A stretch of DNA of 64,000 nucleotides. It comes from Burkholderiales bacterium. Lineage in GTDB: Bacteria > Pseudomonadota > Gammaproteobacteria > Burkholderiales > SHXO01. Shown here piece after piece: positions 49,045-58,795 of the stretch; position 1 is the first letter of the stretch, and every line of letters begins with the position of its first letter. Both the position numbers and the translations under genes were made by a program. The stretch is from NCBI GenBank assembly GCA_020854105.1, contig JADZGB010000002.1, positions 189,695 through 253,694 of the forward strand, written 5' to 3'. The notes beneath the pieces were generated by a model. It did not search any database. It saw only the letters and a list, made by a program, of their open reading frames with translations, and was not told where the DNA came from.

Positions 49045-50322
49045 TCAGGCGAACTGTTCTTCCTCGGTGCTCCCGGTCAGTGCGGTGACCGAAGACTTGC
49101 CGCCCTGGACGGCCTGAGTAATCTCGTCGAAGTAGCCGGTGCCGACCTCGCGCTGGTGCTTGGTTGCGGTGTAGCCGCGGCTTTCAGCCGCGAACTCCGC
49201 TTCCTGCAGCTTGACGTACGCGGTCATGTTCTCGCGCGCGTAACCGTGTGCCAGGTCGAACATGCCGTAGTTGAGCGCATGGAAGCCGGCGAGAGTGATG
49301 AACTGGAACTTGTAGCCCATGGCGCCCAGTTCACGCTGGAACTTGGCAATGGTCGCGTCGTCGAGGTTCTTCTTCCAGTTGAACGAGGGCGAGCAGTTGT
49401 AGGACAGGAGCTTGTCGGGATAGACCGCGTGGATCGCCTCGGCGAAGGCGCGTGCGAATTTCAGGTCCGGTTTGCCCGTCTCACACCAGACCAGATCCGC
49501 GTAGGGGGCATACGCCAGGCCGCGCGAGATCGCCTGCGCCAGGCCGTTCCTGGTCCGGTAGAAACCTTCGCTGGTGCGTTCCCCGGTCAGGAACGGCTTA
49601 TCGTTCTCGTCGAAATCGGAGGTGATCAGATTGGCCGCCTCGGCGTCCGTACGCGCGAACAGGACGGTCGGAACGCTCATCAGATCCGCAGCCAGGCGCG
49701 CTGCGGCCAGTTTCTGTACTGCCTCCTGGGTCGGGACGAGCACCTTTCCGCCCATGTGACCGCACTTCTTGGCGGCTGCGAGCTGATCCTCGAAGTGGAC
49801 GCCCGCGGCGCCCGCCTCGATCATGTGCTTCATCAGCTCATGGGCATTGAGCACGCCACCGAAGCCTGCCTCGGCGTCAGCGACGATCGGCGCGAAGAAG
49901 TCGATGTCGCCCTTGCCTTCCATGTGCTGGATCTGGTCGGCGCGCATCAGTGCGTTGTTGATCTTGCGCACCACGCTCGGCACGCTGCTTACCGGATAGA
50001 GCGACTGGTCGGGGTACATCTGGAACGCGTCATTGGCGTCGCCCGCGACCTGCCATCCGGACAGATAGATAGCCTTCAGTCCGGCCTTGACCTGCTGCAT
50101 CGCCTGATTTCCGGTCAGGGCGCCCAGCGCGTTGACGAAGGGCTCGGCGTTGACCAGCTTCCACAGCTTGTCCGCGCCGTGCCTGGCGAGTGTGTGTTCG
50201 ATGTGCAGACTGCCGCGGAGGCGAACCACGTCCTCGGCGGTGTAGGGGCGGCGCACGCCCGTCCAGCGGGGGTTCTCCGCCCAATCCTTTTTCAGTTCGG
50301 CGATCTGTTGCTCTCGGGTCAT
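49045..50322 (-). CDS. aceA: Isocitrate lyase
   Basis: 425 residues with the signature [10 protein letters not shown] (catalytic Cys about 190), [10 protein letters not shown] and [11 protein letters not shown]. Cleaves isocitrate to succinate and glyoxylate. ATG 50322 follows GGGAG. A strong promoter is found far upstream (50592-50619), implying a leader of about 260 nt. Confidence 0.98.
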   Translation of the reverse strand: MTREQQIAELKKDWAENPRWTGVRRPYTAEDVVRLRGSLHIEHTLARHGADKLWKLVNAEPFVNALGALTGNQAMQQVKAGLKAIYLSGWQVAGDANDAFQMYPDQSLYPVSSVPSVVRKINNALMRADQIQHMEGKGDIDFFAPIVADAEAGFGGVLNAHELMKHMIEAGAAGVHFEDQLAAAKKCGHMGGKVLVPTQEAVQKLAAARLAADLMSVPTVLFARTDAEAANLITSDFDENDKPFLTGERTSEGFYRTRNGLAQAISRGLAYAPYADLVWCETGKPDLKFARAFAEAIHAVYPDKLLSYNCSPSFNWKKNLDDATIAKFQRELGAMGYKFQFITLAGFHALNYGMFDLAHGYARENMTAYVKLQEAEFAAESRGYTATKHQREVGTGYFDEITQAVQGGKSSVTALTGSTEEEQFA

Positions 50323-50361
50323 GGTGAATCTCCCTACCTTGTTTCTTGGAATGCGAATACA

Positions 50362-50377
50362 CATGCCTTCTGGCATG
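50362..50377 (-). promoter_or_regulatory. Inverted repeat in the aceA leader
   Basis: CATGCC-TTCT-GGCATG forms a perfect 6-bp stem 40 nt before the aceA start. Could be an RNA hairpin or an operator for a glyoxylate-shunt regulator. Confidence 0.45.
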
Positions 50378-50591
50378 CAGCGTCAGCAGGTTTTGCCGTA
50401 TATCTACGCCAGGGTGGAGCGTGGGTGTGCTACGACGACGCGGCCCTGTCCCACCGCCATACGTGTGCGAATGCACGTTCGCTACACTTCCGTACGTCCT
50501 ATGTGCCGGCCGCACCTGGCTCGAACCCGAGATCTCGGCTCTGCCTTTTGCGGCGCACTCGCTCGTGGGCAGCGCGCCGGGAATCGAAACG

Positions 50592-50619
50592 AGTATAGCA
50601 ACGTGATGGCGCAATGCAA
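50592..50619 (-). promoter_or_regulatory. Extended -10 sigma-70 promoter of aceA
   Basis: Minus strand TTGCAT (50619-50614), 16-bp spacer ending TTGC, TATACT (50597-50592); the TG-C before the hexamer makes an extended -10. Expected start near 50585. Confidence 0.72.
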
Positions 50620-50802
50620 CAAAGACGGTCGCATGGAATTCCAGGACTTTCACAATAGCTTGCTCCCGCAGGGTTTCCTTGCATCCATTCCTGTTTCGCA
50701 GCGCAAGATCGCAAGGGCGCCGAATTGTCGCTGGCAACTGTGCCGCTGATGTAAACTCTTCCTGTTTCAACAACGTATCTGATCAAGGCTGAAGGACTCC
50801 TC

Positions 50803-52044
<1,242 letters not shown>

Positions 52045-52081
52045 GCGCCATCCGGTCCCGAGGCGGGGTGTCCACGGACAC

Positions 52082-52105
52082 AAAAAACCCGCCTCGTGGG
52101 CGGGT
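52082..52105 (-). terminator. Terminator of the second cold-shock gene, with alternative pairing
   Basis: ACCCGCC - TCGTG - GGCGGGT followed on the minus strand by six T residues (52087-52082). The arm CCCGCCTCG (52088-52096) is also fully complementary to CGAGGCGGG (52059-52067) just after the icd stop, so two structures compete in the plus-strand icd transcript. Confidence 0.82.
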
Positions 52106-52232
52106 GCGGATTATCCTCCCTGCGCGGCGCGGATCACCGTCCGCCTCAGAATCCCAACTTGGCCTCCTCCGGGAGTTCCTGCTTTGGGAACCCCTTTCCC
52201 TCAGGTGTGTCTGGGTTTGTGGTACCGATACC

Positions 52233-52436
52233 TCAGGCGCTCTGGATATTCGAAGCCTGCTTCCCTTTCGGGCCCTGCGTCACTTCGAAGCTCACCTTCT
52301 GCCCTTCCTTGAGCGTCTTGAAACCGCTCATGTTGATGGCCGAGAAGTGCGCGAACAGATCTTCGCCGCCATCATCGGGTGTGATGAACCCATAGCCCTT
52401 GGAGTCGTTGAACCACTTGACCGTACCAGTTGCCAT
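52233..52436 (-). CDS. CspA-family cold-shock protein, second copy
   Basis: 67 residues, [20 protein letters not shown] with RNP1 and RNP2 (DLFAHFSAI). Close paralogue of the protein at 17.5 kb. The mRNA leader would be about 110 nt from the promoter at 52553-52581. ATG 52436 follows AAGGAAAGG. Confidence 0.97.
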   Translation of the reverse strand: MATGTVKWFNDSKGYGFITPDDGGEDLFAHFSAINMSGFKTLKEGQKVSFEVTQGPKGKQASNIQSA

Positions 52437-52552
52437 ACTTCCTTTCCTTGTTTGAGAACCGGCGCGTGCGCTGGCTGCCGCGGGACTGACGCGGGCATGG
52501 AGCCTCCGCCTACCCGCCCCGCATACCAAACAGACAGGCACCGCCGATTTTC

Positions 52553-52581
52553 TTTTTAGGGTATTTCCTACCCGAAGTCAA
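52553..52581 (-). promoter_or_regulatory. Promoter of the second cold-shock gene, with a palindrome in the spacer
   Basis: Minus strand TTGACT (52581-52576), 17-bp spacer, TAAAAA (52558-52553). The spacer contains GGGTA-NNNNN-TACCC (52559-52573 on the plus strand), a dyad that could bind a regulator between the hexamers. Confidence 0.6.
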
Positions 52582-52637
52582 GGAATTAGGGGAGGGCCGG
52601 ACCGGTATACAAAATGCTTGACCGCGTACTTGTAAAA

Positions 52638-52654
52638 TGGACCTCTTTGGTCCA
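52638..52654. promoter_or_regulatory. Inverted repeat upstream of clpS
   Basis: TGGACC-TCTTT-GGTCCA, perfect 6-bp arms, 55 bp before the clpS ATG. TTGACC (52618-52623) and TAAAAT (52633-52638) lie just upstream but are only 9 bp apart, so a standard promoter is not clear. Confidence 0.4.
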
Positions 52655-52708
52655 CATTGATCGCGAATCAGGCAATGATGAATCGGGCGTCCCACCCCGG
52701 AAGCGCGC

Positions 52709-53017
52709 ATGGCTAGTGGAAACCGCGACAGCGTACTGCTGGAAGCGCAGAAGAGCCGCGTCAAGCCCCCGCCTCTGTACAAAGTCATGCTGCTGAACGA
52801 CGACTACACGCCAATGGATTTCGTGGTCGCGGTGCTGCAGACGTTCTTTTCCATGACCCGCGAGCAGGCCACGCAGGTCATGCTCAAGGTCCACCGCGAA
52901 GGCATGGGCGTGTGCGGCGTCTATCCCAAGGACGTCGCCGCCACCAAGGTCGAGCAGGTTGTCTCGTTCTCGCGCAAGCATCAGCATCCGCTGCAATGTG
53001 TGATGGAGGAAACCTGA
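52709..53017 (+). CDS. clpS: ATP-dependent Clp protease adaptor ClpS
   Basis: 102 residues. N-degron binding motifs [17 protein letters not shown] and the C-terminal [20 protein letters not shown]. Delivers N-end rule substrates to ClpAP. Immediately upstream of clpA (85-bp gap), the usual order. Confidence 0.97.
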   Translation: MASGNRDSVLLEAQKSRVKPPPLYKVMLLNDDYTPMDFVVAVLQTFFSMTREQATQVMLKVHREGMGVCGVYPKDVAATKVEQVVSFSRKHQHPLQCVMEET

Positions 53018-53102
53018 GCGCGGGGAATGCCGATCCATACTGGACGCGTGTCCGAGTTTCGGTGGTAGAGTAACGACAGCAGCCGTCGTATAGAGGAAAC
53101 CT

Positions 53103-55367
53103 ATGATCGCGCAGGAATTGGAAGTCAGCCTGCACATGGCATTCATGGACGCGCGCCAGAAGCGCCACGAGTTCATCACCGTGGAACACCTTCTGCTGGC
53201 GCTCCTCGACAATCCGTCGGCGTCCGAAGTGCTGCGTGCCTGCGCCGCCAACATCGAGGAGTTGCGCAAGCTGCTCAGCGACTTCATCAGCGAGCACACG
53301 CCCATCGTCAGCGGCGAGGAAGTCGATACGCAGCCCACGCTGGGCTTCCAGCGCGTGATCCAGCGCGCGATCCTGCACGTCCAGTCCTCCGGAAAGAAGG
53401 AGGTCACCGGCGCCAACGTGCTCGTCGCCATTTTCGGGGAGAAGGATTCGCACGCGGTGTACTTCCTCCACCAGAAGGGGGTGACGCGCCTCGACGTGGT
53501 GAATTTCATCTCGCACGGCATCTCCAAGGTGCCCCAGAGCGGACCCGCCAAGCAGCCGGAGGCAGAGGCCGACGGCGAGCAGGAACAGCAGCAGGGCGGA
53601 GCGCTCGAGACGTACACGATGAATCTGAACGCCCAGGCGCTGGCGGGAAAGATCGATCCGCTGATCGGGCGCGAGCGCGAACTGGAGCGTGTAATTCAGA
53701 CCCTGTGCCGCCGCCGCAAGAACAATCCGCTGCTGGTGGGGGAGGCGGGCGTGGGCAAGACCGCGATCGCCGAAGGCCTGGCACGCCGCATCATCGAGGG
53801 AGACGTGCCGGATATCCTGGCGCGCTGCCAGGTGTACGCGCTGGACATGGGTGCGTTGCTCGCCGGGACCAAGTACCGGGGCGATTTCGAGCAGCGCCTC
53901 AAGGCGGTCCTCAAGCAGTTGCTCGACAATCCGAGCGCCATTCTCTTCATCGACGAGATCCACACGTTGATCGGGGCGGGTGCCGCGTCGGGCGGGACGC
54001 TGGACGCCTCCAATCTGCTCAAGCCGGCACTCTCGACCGGATCACTCAAGTGCATCGGAGCCACCACGTACACCGAGTACCGTGGCATCTTCGAGAAGGA
54101 TCACGCGTTGTCGCGCCGGTTCCAGAAGATCGACGTCGTCGAGCCGAGCGTGCAGGAGACGGTGGAGATCCTGCGTGGACTCAAGAGCCGGTTCGAAGCA
54201 CACCATGGAGTCCGTTACACGACCTCCGCGCTGACGTCCGCGGCGGAGCTGTCTGCCCGTTATATCAACGACCGCCACCTGCCGGACAAGGCGATTGATG
54301 TCATCGACGAGGCCGGTGCGGCCCAGCGCATCCTGCCCAAGTCCAAGCAGCGCCGGGTAATCACCAAGCACGAGATCGAGGAGATCATCGCCAAGATCGC
54401 GCGCATTCCGCCGCATAACGTGTCGTCCAACGACCGCAGCAAGCTGCAGAATCTCGACCGCGACCTCAAGGCAGTAGTATTTGGCCAGGAAAAGGCGATC
54501 GAAGCCTTGGCTGCGGCGATCAAGATGGCGCGCAGCGGGCTGGGCAATCCGCAGAAGCCGATCGGGAACTTCCTGTTCTCCGGTCCGACCGGGGTGGGCA
54601 AGACCGAGGTCGCGCGGCAGCTGGCCTACATCATGGGTGTGGAGCTGACCCGTTTCGACATGTCCGAGTACATGGAGCGCCACGCGGTGTCCCGCCTGAT
54701 CGGCGCGCCCCCGGGATACGTGGGATTCGACCAGGGCGGCCTGCTCACTGAAGCCATAACGAAGCACCCGTACTCGGTGCTGCTGCTCGACGAGATCGAG
54801 AAGGCGCATCCGGACATCTTCAACATCCTGCTGCAGGTCATGGACCATGGCACCCTGACCGACAACAACGGGCGCAAGGCCGACTTCCGCAACGTGGTCA
54901 TCATCATGACCACGAACGCGGGAGCCGAGTCGCTGACCCGGACCAGCATCGGATTCACGGCCGGGCGTTCCCAGGGGGACGAGCTGCAGGATATCAAGCG
55001 GATGTTCACTCCGGAATTCCGCAACCGCCTCGATGCCACGATCTCGTTCGCACCGCTTACCCACGAGGTGATCCTGCGCGTCGTCGACAAGTTTCTGATG
55101 CAGCTCGAGGACCAGTTGCACGAGAAGAAGGTCGAGGTGAGCTTCACTCCGGCGCTGAAGGACTACCTGGCCAAGAACGGTTTCGATCCGCTGATGGGCG
55201 CGCGCCCGATGGCGCGCCTGATTCAGGACACTATCCGGCGGGGCCTGGCCGATGAACTGCTGTTCGGGCGTCTTGCCAGTGGCGGCAAGGTCACGGTCGA
55301 CATCGATGCAGGCGGCAAGGTGAAGCTCGATTTCCCCGAAGAGGAACCGGCGGACATCGAAAGCTGA
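53103..55367 (+). CDS. clpA: ATP-dependent Clp protease ATP-binding subunit ClpA
   Basis: 754 residues: N-domain with two Clp-N repeats (about 1-150), AAA module 1 with Walker A GEAGVGKT (about 215), AAA module 2 with GPTGVGKT (about 498) and the IGL-type ClpP loop before it cannot be confirmed by eye. Unfolds substrates for ClpP. Followed by a strong terminator. Confidence 0.97.
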   Translation: MIAQELEVSLHMAFMDARQKRHEFITVEHLLLALLDNPSASEVLRACAANIEELRKLLSDFISEHTPIVSGEEVDTQPTLGFQRVIQRAILHVQSSGKKEVTGANVLVAIFGEKDSHAVYFLHQKGVTRLDVVNFISHGISKVPQSGPAKQPEAEADGEQEQQQGGALETYTMNLNAQALAGKIDPLIGRERELERVIQTLCRRRKNNPLLVGEAGVGKTAIAEGLARRIIEGDVPDILARCQVYALDMGALLAGTKYRGDFEQRLKAVLKQLLDNPSAILFIDEIHTLIGAGAASGGTLDASNLLKPALSTGSLKCIGATTYTEYRGIFEKDHALSRRFQKIDVVEPSVQETVEILRGLKSRFEAHHGVRYTTSALTSAAELSARYINDRHLPDKAIDVIDEAGAAQRILPKSKQRRVITKHEIEEIIAKIARIPPHNVSSNDRSKLQNLDRDLKAVVFGQEKAIEALAAAIKMARSGLGNPQKPIGNFLFSGPTGVGKTEVARQLAYIMGVELTRFDMSEYMERHAVSRLIGAPPGYVGFDQGGLLTEAITKHPYSVLLLDEIEKAHPDIFNILLQVMDHGTLTDNNGRKADFRNVVIIMTTNAGAESLTRTSIGFTAGRSQGDELQDIKRMFTPEFRNRLDATISFAPLTHEVILRVVDKFLMQLEDQLHEKKVEVSFTPALKDYLAKNGFDPLMGARPMARLIQDTIRRGLADELLFGRLASGGKVTVDIDAGGKVKLDFPEEEPADIES

Positions 55368-55390
55368 GCAAGCAGTTCACGAACGAGCGG

Positions 55391-55420
55391 AACGGGCAGG
55401 TCGACCTGCCCGTTTTCGTT
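55391..55420 (+). terminator. Rho-independent terminator of clpA
   Basis: AACGGGCAGG-TCGA-CCTGCCCGTT perfect 10-bp stem followed by TTCGTT. Confidence 0.9.
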
Positions 55421-55496
55421 CACCGCTACGCCGATGCACGCGTCAATTGCAGGTGGGCGATGGCCGATCGCCCGTCGCAGCGATCAGGAGATGCCG

Positions 55497-55799
55497 ATGA
55501 GACGACTCGCACTGATGGCCCTGGCTCTCGTCGTTCTGCCTCATGTGGCCGTGCAGGCGCAGGAGGTGGAGGCGGGACGGGCGCTGGCGGCAACCTGCAC
55601 GGGGTGCCATGGAACAGCCGGAGCCAGTATCGGCCCGATCCCCGGCATCGACGGAATGGAGGCATCGCGCATGATCCTGCTGTTGGGCGAGTTCCGTGAC
55701 GGCAAGCGCGAGGCGACGATCATGGATCAGCTCGTCAGGGGCTACTCCGACGCACAGATCCAGGCGCTCGCCCAGTGGTTCGAATCCCGCAAGCGTTGA
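55497..55799 (+). CDS. Monohaem c-type cytochrome, flavocytochrome-c sulfide dehydrogenase-like small subunit
   Basis: 100 residues with a signal peptide (LALMALALVVLPHVAVQAQ) and one CXXCH haem site (CTGCH). A Met in ATIMDQLVRGYSDAQIQAL is a likely sixth ligand. Size and position directly before a FccB-like flavoprotein (10-bp gap) support the cytochrome subunit of sulfide dehydrogenase. ATG 55497 follows AGGAG; ATG 55491 is too close. Confidence 0.87.
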   Translation: MRRLALMALALVVLPHVAVQAQEVEAGRALAATCTGCHGTAGASIGPIPGIDGMEASRMILLLGEFRDGKREATIMDQLVRGYSDAQIQALAQWFESRKR

Positions 55800-55809
55800 G
55801 GAGGAGTCG

Positions 55810-57075
55810 ATGAGCCTGTCCAGACGCGACATCCTGAAGCTTGCCCTGGGCTCCGGCATCGCGCTCGCGTTGCCGGGGCGCGCCCGCGCCTCGGGCGCGC
55901 GAGTGGTGGTGATCGGCGGCGGATTCGGCGGCGCCACGGCGGCCAAGTATCTGCGCATGTGGGCCCCGGAGATCGACGTCACGCTGGTGGAGCGCGATCG
56001 CAGGTTCGTTTCCTGCCCGCTCAGCAACCGGGTGCTCGCCGGCGTCGCGGACCTGGACGATCTCACGCGCGATTACTCGACGCTGGCGAGCCGCTGGGGA
56101 GTGACGGTAGTGCACGAGGAGGCCACGCGCATCGATACGGACAGGCGTCTCGTGCAACTCGCTGGCGGCGCGAGCCTGCCATACGACCGCCTCATCATTT
56201 CGCCCGGGCTCGATCTGCTGATGGATGCCGTGCCCGGATGGGAGACGCAGGCCGCACGCGAGAACGTTCTGCATGCATGGAAGGCCGGTCCGCAGACCGA
56301 TGCACTGCGCAGGCAGCTGGAATCGATGTCCGACGGTGGCGTGTACGCCATGACGGTGCCGCGCTCACCGTATCGCTGCCCGCCCGGGCCGTACGAGCGC
56401 GCTTGCCAGGTGGCGTGGTACTTCAAGACGCACAAGCCGCGGTCGAAGGTGTTGATCCTCGACGCCAACGAGAAGGTGCAGTCCAAGGAGCTGCTGTTCC
56501 TGGATGCCTGGAAGGACATGTACCCGGGGATCGTGGAGTACCGGCCCAACAGCACGCTCACCGCGATCGACGCACGGACACGTACCGCCAGGCTGGAATT
56601 CGAGGACGTCCGGGCCGACGTGCTCAACGTGGTGCCGCCTCAGCGTGCCGGGCGCATTGCCGCCGATGCAGGCCTGATCACCACCAACGATAAATGGTGC
56701 GCGGTGGACTTCCTCACCTTCGAATCGATGGTGCGACCGAACGTGCACGTCCTCGGGGATGCAGTACTCGCCGCTCCGCTCATGCCCAAGTCCGGTCACA
56801 TGGCGAACCAGCACGCCAAGGTGTGTGCCGCGGCGGTCGCCGCGCTGCTGCGCGGGCAGGCCGTGAATCCGGCGCCGATGATGACCAACACCTGCTACAG
56901 CTTCGTGAGCGACACCGAGGTGGTGCACATCGCGTCCGTGCACGAGTACAACAACGACAAGAAGACCTTCACCATAGTCGAGGGCAGTGGAGGCCTGTCG
57001 TCGGGCCCCAGTGCGCGCGAGGGCAGCTACGCCGAATCCTGGGGCCGCAACATCTGGGCGGACATGCTCGCCTAG
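55810..57075 (+). CDS. fccB: Flavocytochrome c sulfide dehydrogenase flavoprotein subunit (FccB/SoxF-like)
   Basis: 421 residues with a Tat leader (SLSRRDILKLALGSGIALAL). FAD-binding VVVIGGGFGGATAAKYL, then RFVSCPLSNRVLAG with the active-site Cys and SPYRCPPGPYERA with the second redox Cys, as in FCSD. Oxidises sulfide to sulfur in the periplasm and passes electrons to the cytochrome encoded just before. Followed by a convergent rhodanese gene. Confidence 0.9.
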   Translation: MSLSRRDILKLALGSGIALALPGRARASGARVVVIGGGFGGATAAKYLRMWAPEIDVTLVERDRRFVSCPLSNRVLAGVADLDDLTRDYSTLASRWGVTVVHEEATRIDTDRRLVQLAGGASLPYDRLIISPGLDLLMDAVPGWETQAARENVLHAWKAGPQTDALRRQLESMSDGGVYAMTVPRSPYRCPPGPYERACQVAWYFKTHKPRSKVLILDANEKVQSKELLFLDAWKDMYPGIVEYRPNSTLTAIDARTRTARLEFEDVRADVLNVVPPQRAGRIAADAGLITTNDKWCAVDFLTFESMVRPNVHVLGDAVLAAPLMPKSGHMANQHAKVCAAAVAALLRGQAVNPAPMMTNTCYSFVSDTEVVHIASVHEYNNDKKTFTIVEGSGGLSSGPSAREGSYAESWGRNIWADMLA

Positions 57076-57108
57076 TGCACGCGGAGGGGCGCCCGGCGTG
57101 GCGCGCTC

Positions 57109-57954
57109 TCAGCCGCGCTCGACCGGCCTCGCAGGATCGGCGCACCACTCGCTCCAGGAGCCGGGATAGAGGCGGGAGCCCGGAAGGCCGGCGATCTCCA
57201 TGGCCAGGATGTTGTGACAGGCGCTCACGCCGGATCCGCACTGGTGTACCAGTTGGTCCGGTCGGATCGTATCCAGCACAGCGGCGAACTCGCCCCGCAG
57301 CACCTCGGCCGGCTTGAAGCGGCCATCACTGCCGAGATTGTTCTTGTACAGCCGATTGCGCGCGCCCGGAATGTGGCCGGCCACGGGATCGATGGGCTCG
57401 GTTTCGCCGCGATAGCGCTCGGGAGCGCGTGCATCCAGCACCACGACTGACGGATCTTCCAGGTGAGCGAGCACGTAGTCGACGTCCACATGAATGCCCG
57501 GCTTCGGCGTCGGGATGAAGCTGGCGGGCCGGGGTGAGGGCAACTGGGTGGTGGTCGGATGTCCCGCCGCAACCCAGGCCTCCCAACCTCCGTCGAGCAC
57601 CGCCACCCGATCATGTCCGAGCCATCGCAGCATCCACCACAGACGCGTCGCGGAGGCACCTCCTGCGCCGTCGTAGGCCACCACCTGCTTCGTACCGTCC
57701 ACCCCGTTCGCTCCGAGCCAGCGCGCGAGCAGCGTGGGATCGGGCAGGGGATGACGTCCGGTCCTGCCGTTCTTGGGGCCGGAAAGATCCTTGTCGCTAT
57801 GCGCGAAGCGTGCACCCGGGACATGGCCGGCGGCATACGCAGCGGCGCCAGCCTCCGGGTTCATCAGGTCGTGCCGGCAGTCGAACAGGACGATATCGGG
57901 ATGATCGAGAGCAGCGCGTAACTGGTCGACAGAGATGAGCGTTTTGTAATCCAT
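57109..57954 (-). CDS. sseA: 3-mercaptopyruvate/thiosulfate sulfurtransferase (two rhodanese domains)
   Basis: 281 residues, N-terminal inactive and C-terminal active rhodanese domains. The active-site loop CGSGVSACHN (about 238) matches the mercaptopyruvate sulfurtransferase type (CGSGVTA). Transfers sulfane sulfur to cyanide or thiols. Convergent with the sulfide dehydrogenase genes, which suggests a sulfur-metabolism patch. 39 bp after the SpoIIAA-like gene, probably cotranscribed. Confidence 0.92.
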   Translation of the reverse strand: MDYKTLISVDQLRAALDHPDIVLFDCRHDLMNPEAGAAAYAAGHVPGARFAHSDKDLSGPKNGRTGRHPLPDPTLLARWLGANGVDGTKQVVAYDGAGGASATRLWWMLRWLGHDRVAVLDGGWEAWVAAGHPTTTQLPSPRPASFIPTPKPGIHVDVDYVLAHLEDPSVVVLDARAPERYRGETEPIDPVAGHIPGARNRLYKNNLGSDGRFKPAEVLRGEFAAVLDTIRPDQLVHQCGSGVSACHNILAMEIAGLPGSRLYPGSWSEWCADPARPVERG

Positions 57955-57993
57955 TGTGTGTTCTCGCCTGGGAATTTCGACGTATGCAGGGAT

Positions 57994-58350
57994 TCAGCTG
58001 GCGCCGGCCGCGGCGAGCCACTCGCGCGCGGCAGGCTCGGTGTCGAACACGCGGATCTCCGTGTCCACGAACAACTGCGACAGCAGGGCTGTCCAGGCGA
58101 CGCTGCCGCGCTCGCTCAGGATGGCTACACGGCCAATGGCGTGCGCATGCGCGCGCGTAAAGCGGATGTCCTCCAGGGCCACGTCCACGGTGAGGCCGAC
58201 CATGTCGCGCAGATCCATCAGCAGACTGACCCGCCCACCGCGCTCCAGTTGCGCGATCACCTCGTCTTCGAAGCGCCGGTAGTCGGCAAGTTCGAACTCG
58301 CCGAATACCGCGACGATGCTGATGTCTTCTTCATGTTCGATCGAGATCAT
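57994..58350 (-). CDS. SpoIIAA-like (STAS-fold) protein
   Basis: 118 residues starting MISIEHEEDISIVAVFGE, with LLMDLRDMVGLTVDVALEDI in the middle. Matches small SpoIIAA-like proteins with the STAS fold that lack the phosphorylatable Ser; function unknown. ATG 58350 lies 2 bp after a hairpin (58353-58376) and has no clear ribosome-binding sequence. Likely cotranscribed with the sulfurtransferase. Confidence 0.8.
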   Translation of the reverse strand: MISIEHEEDISIVAVFGEFELADYRRFEDEVIAQLERGGRVSLLMDLRDMVGLTVDVALEDIRFTRAHAHAIGRVAILSERGSVAWTALLSQLFVDTEIRVFDTEPAAREWLAAAGAS

Positions 58351-58352
58351 GT

Positions 58353-58376
58353 CTATCCGTGCCAAGTTTCGGATAG
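58353..58376 (-). promoter_or_regulatory. Hairpin touching the SpoIIAA-like start codon
   Basis: CTATCCG - ten-base loop - CGGATAG, perfect 7-bp arms, ending 2 bp before ATG 58350. It could be an RNA hairpin occluding the ribosome site or a DNA operator. Confidence 0.5.
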
Positions 58377-58422
58377 ATGTTAGCGCGGTTTGCCGCTGCC
58401 TGGGCCATCCGCAACCCGACAT

Positions 58423-58452
58423 TTGACCCGGCTGCTGCAACTGGGCTATTTT
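58423..58452 (+). promoter_or_regulatory. Promoter of xseB-ispA
   Basis: TTGACC (58423-58428), 18-bp spacer, TATTTT (58447-58452). Expected start near 58459, leader of about 50 nt. Confidence 0.62.
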
Positions 58453-58510
58453 GCGACTCCTTTTCTCGTTCTCGTCTCGCCCGCTGCCGACCTCGACTAC
58501 GCCGCCTCCG

Positions 58511-58795
58511 ATGCCAGACCAGGCCAACGCACGCAAGCCAGATCCGCCTCCAACGTCAGAGGCCGGTACCGACACGCCCGCGCCGAGCTTCGAACTGGCC
58601 GTGGAGGAACTGGAACGTCTGGTGGCCGGGATGGAGTCGGGCGAGTTGTCGCTCGAGCAGTCGCTGGCGGCATACAAGCGCGGTGCGTATCTGCTTCAGG
58701 TGTGTCAGAGCGCGCTGCAGGACGCACAACAGCAGGTCAAGATTCTCGAGGACGGATTGCTGCGAGACTTCCAGGATGGAAACGAACAGGACTGA
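58511..58795 (+). CDS. xseB: Exodeoxyribonuclease VII small subunit XseB
   Basis: 94 residues; the family core is SFELAVEELERLVAGMESGE followed by LSLEQSLAAYKRGAYLLQ, a short helical hairpin. Works with XseA (not in this window). ATG 58511 is chosen over an in-frame ATG 20 codons upstream, which would start inside the promoter region. Its last 20 bp overlap ispA. Confidence 0.93.
   Translation: MPDQANARKPDPPPTSEAGTDTPAPSFELAVEELERLVAGMESGELSLEQSLAAYKRGAYLLQVCQSALQDAQQQVKILEDGLLRDFQDGNEQD

Larger units (their letters stand above)
50323..50802. other. 480-bp divergent regulatory region between aceA and icd
   Basis: No gene. Contents: hairpin CATGCC-TTCT-GGCATG (50362-50377), GCGAA/TTCGC dyad near 50470, an excellent minus-strand promoter for aceA (50592-50619), the palindrome TGGAATTCCA (50634-50643) just upstream of that promoter, and a possible TAAACT -10 for icd (50752-50757) without a clear -35. 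Confidence 0.75.

Noticed and set aside
50515-50545. tRNA-like T-arm sequence (GCTCGAACCCGAG)
   Set aside because: No acceptor or anticodon stem can be paired around it; it is a short chance dyad in the aceA-icd spacer.
47335-50598. 1087-codon open frame antisense to malate synthase and isocitrate lyase
   Set aside because: It lies entirely opposite two clear enzymes with full motifs; the predicted protein is low-complexity His/Arg/Gly-rich as expected from high-GC shadow frames and has no ribosome site.
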